Below are positions 58,486 through 64,000 of a DNA stretch of 64,000 nt, in pieces. Position 1 is the first letter of the stretch. The number at the start of each line of letters is the position of its first letter. Source of the DNA: Marinobacter changyiensis (GTDB taxonomy: Bacteria; Pseudomonadota; Gammaproteobacteria; Pseudomonadales; Oleiphilaceae); NCBI RefSeq assembly GCF_009193265.1, contig NZ_VZZZ01000003.1, forward strand, positions 464,264-528,263. Direction: 5' to 3'. The notes under the pieces are model-generated. The model was not told the origin of the DNA, did no database searches, and saw nothing but the letters and a program-made list of their open reading frames with translations. Made by a program: the position numbers and the translations under genes.

Positions 58486-58820
58486 TGATGGGGCCTTGTC
58501 TGGCTTGACTGAGCATTGGCGACTTTTAGTGTCGCTTTACTCTACAGCACCCCTGGTGAGCCGCTACTGCTTTGTTGTAATCGTTCGTTTCAGGATCTCC
58601 GGGAAACAGGCTTTCGTCACTGAAAGTAGACCTCTTTAGCGCCATCAGGGGATCGGCTATTGCCTACTGGATGTAGCCTTGCCCAACAGAGCAAACAGAC
58701 CACGTTCCTGATAGAATCAACAATCCGAACAATGGTTCATGCGGTATACCGAAGCCACAGGCTCGCATTCGAAACATGATCGATTTCCGAGGTCCGAAAA
58801 CGGACAGACTTGAGTAATAA
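58486..58820. other. Intergenic region between WYL gene and dusA
   Basis: 335 bp without a supported gene. It must contain the divergent promoters of the WYL gene and dusA. I see no strong repeats, hairpins or RNA genes. A minus-strand frame at 58664-58933 runs into dusA antisense and is not credible. Confidence 0.6.
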
Positions 58821-59876
58821 ATGAGCAATACAAGTAACTCAGAACACTCAAATAATTCAGTGGTCAGCATTGCTAACAGCGGTGTTGAGCCATCACGCCG
58901 CTTCTGCGTGGCCCCCATGATGGACTGGACCACGCCCCACTACCGCTATCTGGCGCGACTGCTGAGCCGTCATGCTCTGCTTTATACCGAAATGGTGACC
59001 ACCGGGGCGCTGATTCACGGGGATACCGCTCGTTTTCTTCGCCATGACGAAGCGGAATATCCGCTGGCGTTGCAGCTTGGTGGTAGTGATGCCGGTGAAC
59101 TGGCCCATTGCGCCAAGCTGGCGGAGCAGTATGGATTTGATGAAGTGAACCTGAATGTAGGCTGCCCGAGCGACCGGGTGCAGAACAACATGATCGGCGC
59201 CTGCCTGATGGCGCATCCTGACAAGGTGGCCGAAGGCGTGCGGGCGATGATTGCCGCAACCAGCCTGCCGGTGACGGTGAAGCATCGTATCGGTATTGAC
59301 GGACGTGAATCCTGGCATGAGCTGTGCCAGTTTATCGAGACTGTAGCGGCGGCGGGTTGCAAGACGTTTATTGTGCATGCCCGCATTGCCATTCTGGAAG
59401 GCCTGAGCCCGAAGGAAAACCGCGATGTGCCGCCACTCAAGTATGACTGGGCCTACGATCTGAAGGCCCGTTTCCCGGAGCTGGAAATCATCATCAACGG
59501 CGGCATAAAAACCGTCGCGGAATGTCACCAGCACCTGGAGTTCACTGACGGTGTCATGCTGGGTCGTGAGGCCTACCATAATCCCTGGCTGCTCGCACAA
59601 GTGGATTCGGAATTTTTCGGCCAACACTGCACTACCCGGAGCCGCCACGAGGTTTTGCGGGCGATGTTTCCGTTTGTTGAATCGGAGCTTGCCCGTGGTG
59701 TATACCTGGGCCATATCTCCCGGCATCTGCTCGGGCTGTTCCATGGCCAGCCGGGGGGGCGCCAGTTCCGTCGCTACATCAGTGAAAATGCCCATCGGCC
59801 GGGCGCGGGCATAGAAGTACTGGAAGCGGCACTGGCAAAAGTCTCTGACCTCACGAGCGAAGCCCAGCCAGCCTGA
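58821..59876 (+). CDS. dusA: tRNA-dihydrouridine(20/20a) synthase
   Basis: FMN-dependent enzyme reducing uridines 20 and 20a in the tRNA D loop. Seen: CVAPMMDWTTPHYRYL, the catalytic Cys in LNVGCPSDRVQNN, KHRIGIDGRESW and INGGIKTV. It has 351 residues; the first 25 are Ser/Asn-rich and variable. It is followed by tal on the same strand, 136 bp downstream. Confidence 0.95.
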   Translation: MSNTSNSEHSNNSVVSIANSGVEPSRRFCVAPMMDWTTPHYRYLARLLSRHALLYTEMVTTGALIHGDTARFLRHDEAEYPLALQLGGSDAGELAHCAKLAEQYGFDEVNLNVGCPSDRVQNNMIGACLMAHPDKVAEGVRAMIAATSLPVTVKHRIGIDGRESWHELCQFIETVAAAGCKTFIVHARIAILEGLSPKENRDVPPLKYDWAYDLKARFPELEIIINGGIKTVAECHQHLEFTDGVMLGREAYHNPWLLAQVDSEFFGQHCTTRSRHEVLRAMFPFVESELARGVYLGHISRHLLGLFHGQPGGRQFRRYISENAHRPGAGIEVLEAALAKVSDLTSEAQPA

Positions 59877-60012
59877 TTACTTATCGACAAGGTTTCTTGT
59901 TCCTGTCAAATCAGCCGGCTATTGTAAGGGTATACGGAGCTATCTATTGTGACCCCGCCTTGTCCGGGGCTTTGCGAACTCTTTGTAACGACAACAATCA
60001 GGACGATGCCAC

Positions 60013-60981
60013 GTGACCACTACCAAACTGGAACAACTGAAAGCCATGACGACGGTGGTAGCCGATACCGGCGACCTCGATGCGATCGCCCAATGGCGGC
60101 CGCAGGATGCCACCACCAACCCGTCGCTACTGCTCAAAGCCGCCGCGTCGGACGCCTATCGCCCGATGCTCGATGCCGCCATTGACGCCGCCCTCAGGCA
60201 GGGCGGCACAGAGCAGGAGCAACTCGGTTACGCCACCGACCTGCTCGCCGTGATGGCCGGTGAAAAGATCCTCAAGCTCATCCCCGGCGTGGTGTCCACA
60301 GAAGTGGATGCCCGCCTGTCGTTCGATAAGGACGCCACCTTGAGCAAAGCCCGGCGCCTGATCGAGCTCTATGACCAGCGCGGCATTGACCCGAGCCGGG
60401 TGCTGATCAAGATTGCTGCCACCTGGGAGGGCATCAAGGCCGCCGAACAGCTTGAGAAAGAAGGCATTCATTGCAACCTGACGCTGCTGTTCTCCTTTGC
60501 CCAGGCAGCAGCCTGTGCCGACGCGGGCGCCTTTCTGATTTCGCCGTTTGTCGGGCGAATCCTGGACTGGCACATTGCAAACAGCGGCAGGGACAGTTAC
60601 TCCCCTGCGGAAGACCCGGGTGTTCAGTCGGTTACCCGCATCTACAACTACTACAAATGCCATGGCTACAAGACCGTGGTGATGGGCGCGAGCTTCCGCA
60701 ACACCGGCGAGATCGAGATGCTTGCGGGTTGCGACCGGCTCACCATCAGCCCTGCGCTGCTGCAGACCTTGCAGGATGATACTGGCGCCCTGCCCCGTCA
60801 GCTTGCTCCGGACACTGCGAAGTCCGCGGACAGGCCCGAACAGATGGGCGAGTCACAGTTCCGTTGGCACTCCAATGAAGATGCCATGGCCACCGAGAAA
60901 CTTGCGGACGGTATCCGGCGCTTTGCTGCTGACCAGATCGAACTGGAAGGCCGCGTAAAACGCCTGGCAAGCGCTGCCTGA
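60013..60981 (+). CDS. tal: Transaldolase
   Basis: Pentose-phosphate enzyme of the TalB type, 322 residues. Seen: [26 protein letters not shown], the Schiff-base lysine in [13 protein letters not shown], and [21 protein letters not shown] start. Upstream is a 136-bp gap with no clear promoter. Confidence 0.96.
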   Translation: MTTTKLEQLKAMTTVVADTGDLDAIAQWRPQDATTNPSLLLKAAASDAYRPMLDAAIDAALRQGGTEQEQLGYATDLLAVMAGEKILKLIPGVVSTEVDARLSFDKDATLSKARRLIELYDQRGIDPSRVLIKIAATWEGIKAAEQLEKEGIHCNLTLLFSFAQAAACADAGAFLISPFVGRILDWHIANSGRDSYSPAEDPGVQSVTRIYNYYKCHGYKTVVMGASFRNTGEIEMLAGCDRLTISPALLQTLQDDTGALPRQLAPDTAKSADRPEQMGESQFRWHSNEDAMATEKLADGIRRFAADQIELEGRVKRLASAA

Positions 60982-61024
60982 GGGCAGCACACTCAGAAAC
61001 CAGAACTGATCTGCAGGACTCGTT

Positions 61025-61486
61025 ATGATCGATATGCTCAAACAGTTGTTTTCGCAGGATTCAACGGATTCGAAAGCATCCCGCAAACCGGATGCCCATC
61101 AATTGGCGGTGGCTGCGACGGTGCTCATGGTTCAGCTGTCCCGGGTGGACACAAATGAAGATGAACGCGAGCTGCAGACCATTGTCGATTGTGCCGTTGA
61201 TGCCCATGAAGTCACTCCGGAAGAGGCCAAAGCCATTCTGGACGACGCCCTGGCCCATGCGGACGATGCCACATCGCTTTATCAGTTTACCGAGACCCTG
61301 AATGCCGAGCTCGACCAGGAAGGCAAGTTGGTGATTCTTGAGAGCATCTGGCGCGTGGCGTTTGCTGACGGCCGGATAGACAAGTACGAGGAACACCTTA
61401 TTCGCCGGATGGCAGATCTGCTGCATCTTAATCATCGGGAATACATGCAGTGCCGCCACCGGGCGGAACAATCCCGTTCTTCCTGA
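61025..61486 (+). CDS. TerB-family protein
   Basis: 153-residue all-helical TerB-like protein. Seen: AATVLMVQLSRVDTNEDERE near residue 32 and the second acidic motif LESIWRVAFADGRIDKYEEHLIRRMADLL near 108 (seen as VAFADGRIDKYEEHL), the pattern expected for metal binding. Its role is unknown. It lies 13 bp before the DAHP-synthase-like gene, so they are probably co-transcribed. Confidence 0.88.
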   Translation: MIDMLKQLFSQDSTDSKASRKPDAHQLAVAATVLMVQLSRVDTNEDERELQTIVDCAVDAHEVTPEEAKAILDDALAHADDATSLYQFTETLNAELDQEGKLVILESIWRVAFADGRIDKYEEHLIRRMADLLHLNHREYMQCRHRAEQSRSS

Positions 61487-61499
61487 AGGAGCAGAACCC

Positions 61500-62627
61500 A
61501 TGTTAGCGATACTTCACCCGAACACGCCCCTCGACAGCGATGCTTATCGTGAAACCCTGCATTTTCTGGAGAACCTTCCGGGCGTGACGCTACGGGTTCA
61601 CGAGGTACAGGGCGCGACGCAAAAGCTGACCGAGATCTACCTGCTCGGTGAAACCAAATCCCTGGATCGGGATGAAATCACCGCCTTGCCTGCCGTTGAA
61701 CGGGTTATTCGTATTTCCGACGACTACCGGATTCTGGGTCGCCACAAGGACAGCCTCCGGCAAAACGGATTCAGCTACAACGGTGTCACGTTCAATCAGG
61801 AAAACCTGAACATCTTCGCGGGGCTCTGTGCCGTGGATATCCAGGCGCATGTGGAGACCATGATGAGCACCCTCCAGCAGCATGGCCAGGTATGCACGCG
61901 GATGGGCGCCTACAAGCCACGGACCAACCCCTACTCATTTCAGGGCCATGGCAAGGGCTGTCTGCCCTGGGTGTTCGAGACGGCGGGCAAATACGGTATT
62001 AAAGTGGTTGCCATGGAAATCACCCATGAAAGCCACATCGAAGAGATCGATGAGTGTCTGGAAAAGCTGGGACGCCCCACCGGCGTGATGCTGCAGGTTG
62101 GCACCCGCAACACCCAGAATTTTGAGCTGCTCAAGGCTATTGGCCGTCAACGCACCTACCCCGTGCTGCTCAAGCGGGGCTTCGGGATTACTCTGAATGA
62201 ATCCCTGAACGCGGCGGAGTATCTGGCCAGCGAAGGCAACGCCAATGTGGTGTTCTGTCTGCGGGGCATGAAAACCGAGGCTGGCCAGCCTCACCGCAAC
62301 ATGGTGGATTTTGCCCATGTGCCAACGGTGAAGCGCCTGACCCGCATGCCGGTGTGCGTTGATCCGTCCCACTCCGTCGGTAGCCGGGACCGAGCGCCCG
62401 ACGGCATTCTCGACGTCATGCACGCCACCGCTCAGGGCGTTATCGCCGGGGCCAACATGGTACTGGTGGACTTCCATCCGAAACCGGAGAAAGCCTTGGT
62501 CGACGGCCCCCAGGCACTGCATATGGATGAGCTTCCCGCTTATCTGGAAGATATCCAGCTGTGCCACGAAACCTGGAAAAAACGGCAGGCCATTTACAAG
62601 GATTTGCGAGGACCAACTGCAACATGA
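61500..62627 (+). CDS. DAHP-synthase-like protein (type I-beta)
   Basis: 375 residues resembling type I-beta 3-deoxy-7-phosphoheptulonate synthases. These have an N-terminal ferredoxin-like regulatory domain (about 1-85) and then a TIM barrel. Seen: MGAYKPRTNPYSFQG, TRNTQNFELLKAIG, VLLKRGF, and VDPSHSVGSRD. The usual AGPCS-x-E is AGLCAVD here (Cys110 kept, Pro lost), CE(E/R)G is CLRGMK, and VEVHPEPEKAL is VDFHPKPEKAL. The metal cysteine, histidine and KRG are kept. It may be a true DAHP synthase or a related aldolase. GGAG precedes the ATG and the end overlaps the next gene by 4 bp. Confidence 0.8.
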   Translation: MLAILHPNTPLDSDAYRETLHFLENLPGVTLRVHEVQGATQKLTEIYLLGETKSLDRDEITALPAVERVIRISDDYRILGRHKDSLRQNGFSYNGVTFNQENLNIFAGLCAVDIQAHVETMMSTLQQHGQVCTRMGAYKPRTNPYSFQGHGKGCLPWVFETAGKYGIKVVAMEITHESHIEEIDECLEKLGRPTGVMLQVGTRNTQNFELLKAIGRQRTYPVLLKRGFGITLNESLNAAEYLASEGNANVVFCLRGMKTEAGQPHRNMVDFAHVPTVKRLTRMPVCVDPSHSVGSRDRAPDGILDVMHATAQGVIAGANMVLVDFHPKPEKALVDGPQALHMDELPAYLEDIQLCHETWKKRQAIYKDLRGPTAT

Positions 62628-63409
62628 TCATCTATGGTCACCGGGGCGCCAAGGGTGAGGCGCCGGAAAACACCCTGGCCGGATTTCTTCATGCTTACAG
62701 CCAGGGCATTCGACACTTTGAATTCGACCTGGTGCTGTCCAAAGACGGCGTGCCGGTCGTCATTCATGATCTGACCCTGGACCGCACCACTGGCAAGACC
62801 GGCAAGGTAGCGGATACCACCGCCAGCGATATGGCCAAGCTTGATGCCCGCCTCAATACCACCCCCTGGCCGAAACCGGTTTACGTACCCTCCCTCAAAG
62901 ACGTTATGACGGCGTGTGGTGACTACGTGCATCTTCAGCTTGAGGTCAAAAGCGATAGCCGGTCACGCTTGAATGTACTGTGCAACCGGCTGACCGAACT
63001 GGTGCAACGCAACCGCCTTCATCAGACCGTCGCGATCACCTCATCCGACACCTGGTTCCTGCAGGAGTTGAAACGTCGGGACCGCACAATTCCAACCGGC
63101 TTCGTGGCTGAAAAACGTTTCCCCAACGCAGCCAATCAGGCCTCCCGACTGGGTTGTGATTATCTCTGTGTGAACTGGAAGCTCTGCTCGAAGGCGCTGG
63201 TGGACGCTGCCCATATGCGCAACCTGCACGTGTCTGCATGGACGGTTAACAGAATTCAGGACATGGTCGAGCTGGAAAAAAAGGGCGTTGACAGCATCAT
63301 TACGGACTTTCCCACCAGCTCCAAGATGTATTTCGACAACCGTGCCAACAACGCCACCTTGAGATTGCCGAGCCGGAACGATAAAGAACCGAGTACGTCG
63401 GCCCTGTAA
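62624..63409 (+). CDS. Glycerophosphodiester phosphodiesterase (UgpQ-like)
   Basis: Cytoplasmic GDPD enzyme, 261 residues, hydrolysing glycerophosphodiesters to glycerol 3-phosphate and an alcohol. Seen: GHRGAKGEAPENTLAGF at the N-terminus, FDLVLSKDGVPVVIHDLTLDRTT (seen as DLVLSKDGVPVVIHD), LQLEVKSD, and the C-terminal SAWTVNR. ATG 62624 overlaps the stop of the DAHP-synthase-like gene by 4 bp (ATGA). Confidence 0.93.
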   Translation: MIIYGHRGAKGEAPENTLAGFLHAYSQGIRHFEFDLVLSKDGVPVVIHDLTLDRTTGKTGKVADTTASDMAKLDARLNTTPWPKPVYVPSLKDVMTACGDYVHLQLEVKSDSRSRLNVLCNRLTELVQRNRLHQTVAITSSDTWFLQELKRRDRTIPTGFVAEKRFPNAANQASRLGCDYLCVNWKLCSKALVDAAHMRNLHVSAWTVNRIQDMVELEKKGVDSIITDFPTSSKMYFDNRANNATLRLPSRNDKEPSTSAL

Positions 63410-63735
63410 ATCAGACACCGGCGATACCGACGAAAAAAAACCGAGCCCATGGGCCAAGCCGTTCAGCTATAAGGGGATCTGGCTTGGCCCGGTCGGGCCG
63501 CCATGTCCGCTGCTCATGTCCGGGCTCATCTCAGGCCCGGCAGGGGGAATAAAAATTTTTATTAAATCAATTGCTTTTTAGCGTCAGACCAAATGGACTA
63601 AAGAGCGCATAAAACAAGTCCGAATATCCGTTTCTGCGGCCGTTTTTAGGCCCATCTCTCTGAAGTTTTTTCTTATCATTTATTGGTATGTAGTGTCATC
63701 GTAATCGATGTACTGCCCAATATGAGGATGAGGAA
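63410..63735. other. Intergenic region before the DmdA-like gene
   Basis: 326 bp without a gene. A 10-bp perfect stem GGGCCAAGCC/GGCTTGGCCC (63451-63460 and 63481-63490, 20-nt loop, no T run) may end the preceding operon. The later half is AT-rich (about 63549-63720) and probably carries the promoter of the next gene. No RNA gene is evident. Confidence 0.55.
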
Positions 63736-64000
63736 ATGGCTAAACAAGAACAAAAAGAATTTGGCTTTGGAACGCAAATTCGCAAATCACCCTACTTCGA
63801 TGCAACCGTGCGCTGGGGCGCCAAAGGGTTCTCGGTGTATAACCACATGTATATCCCCCGCGATTTCGGTGATCCCGAACAAAACTTCTGGAATTTGGTT
63901 AACAAGGCAATCCTTTGTGATGTTGCCGTTGAGCGCCAGGTAGAAATCACCGGTCCTGACGCTGCAAAATTTACTCAGATGCTTACTCCACGAGACCTTT
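63736..64000 (+). CDS. GcvT-fold aminomethyltransferase/DMSP-demethylase-like (partial)
   Basis: First 88 residues of a gene cut by the window end. Seen: RKSPYFDATVRWGAKGFSVY, NHMYIPRDFGDPEQNFW, and CDVAVERQVEITGPDAAKF followed by QMLTPRDL. This is the N-terminus of the folate-binding GcvT/DmdA family, which removes methyl groups from glycine-betaine-like or DMSP substrates. Exact specificity cannot be decided from this part. AGGA lies seven bases before the ATG. Confidence 0.82.
   Translation, partial: MAKQEQKEFGFGTQIRKSPYFDATVRWGAKGFSVYNHMYIPRDFGDPEQNFWNLVNKAILCDVAVERQVEITGPDAAKFTQMLTPRDL

Noticed and set aside
58664..58933. Minus-strand open frame before dusA
   Set aside because: It runs into the antisense of dusA and has no family resemblance or start signal.
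63451..63490. 10-bp stem GGGCCAAGCC/GGCTTGGCCC considered as a riboswitch or terminator
   Set aside because: No T run, a 20-nt unstructured loop and no conserved riboswitch core; only mentioned within the intergenic entry.
1..64000. CRISPR arrays, rRNA genes, intact insertion sequences or prophage
   Set aside because: No regularly spaced repeats, no rRNA sequence, no transposase, integrase or phage structural gene was seen on either strand.

Overview
The window is ordinary, gene-dense chromosome of a marine gammaproteobacterium. It looks most like Marinobacter or a close relative of the Pseudomonas/Marinobacter group. The evidence is a Pseudomonas-type gene order (sppA-gph-rluC-rne on one side and yceD-rpmF-plsX-fabD-fabG-acpP-fabF-pabC-mltG-tmk on the other), an fpr gene near a FinR-like LysR regulator, and marine traits: ectoine hydroxylase, TRAP transport, a Na+/proline symporter and a DMSP-demethylase-like gene. 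The species is an inference; no 16S rRNA gene is present.

Layout. 1-5.4 kb: glnS-cysS (minus), ppiB-lpxH (plus) and a lipoprotein gene. 5.4-8.3 kb: fpr, a tandem universal stress protein and a LysR regulator. 8.3-12.9 kb: a palindromic repeat element, miaE, acnB and ectD. 13.2-17.2 kb: a TAXI-type TRAP transporter with a TauE/SafE permease. 17.4-20.4 kb: a proline locus with putP, an AraC regulator and, between them, decayed remnants of putA. 20.4-28.4 kb: the fatty-acid/phospholipid cluster. 28.6-36 kb: maf, sppA, gph, rluC and rne. 36-46.9 kb: UPF0149, PHP nuclease, YciI, SH3 protein, rraA-ppsA with divergent ppsR, a PreP-like M16 peptidase, a small membrane protein and a MobA-like transferase. 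47-50.8 kb: a long QueD-like protein, tRNA-Glu, tRNA-Ala, gltX and znuA under a clear Zur-box match.

50.8-58.5 kb is the accessory part. It holds an AEC permease, a ccdA antitoxin followed by a ccdB cut after 19 codons, and the first part of a mobile-element-type gene of the STY4851/ECs_5259 kind fused tail-first into the ccdB stub. It continues with a three-gene phosphoesterase cassette, a YqiA-type esterase, a HExxH protein, a YfdC-like channel, a scrap of a second YqiA gene and a WYL regulator. 58.8-64 kb returns to housekeeping: dusA, tal, terB, an unusual DAHP-synthase-like enzyme with an overlapping glycerophosphodiesterase, and the start of a DmdA/GcvT-like gene cut by the window edge.

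No complete new multi-gene system was found. The most informative signals are genome-decay scars (putA, ccdB with its neighbour, the yqiA fragment), a 112-bp nested palindromic element, the Zur site, and several divergent enzymes: the DAHP-synthase-like protein with an altered GPC motif, the long QueD-like protein and a lysozyme-like lipoprotein.
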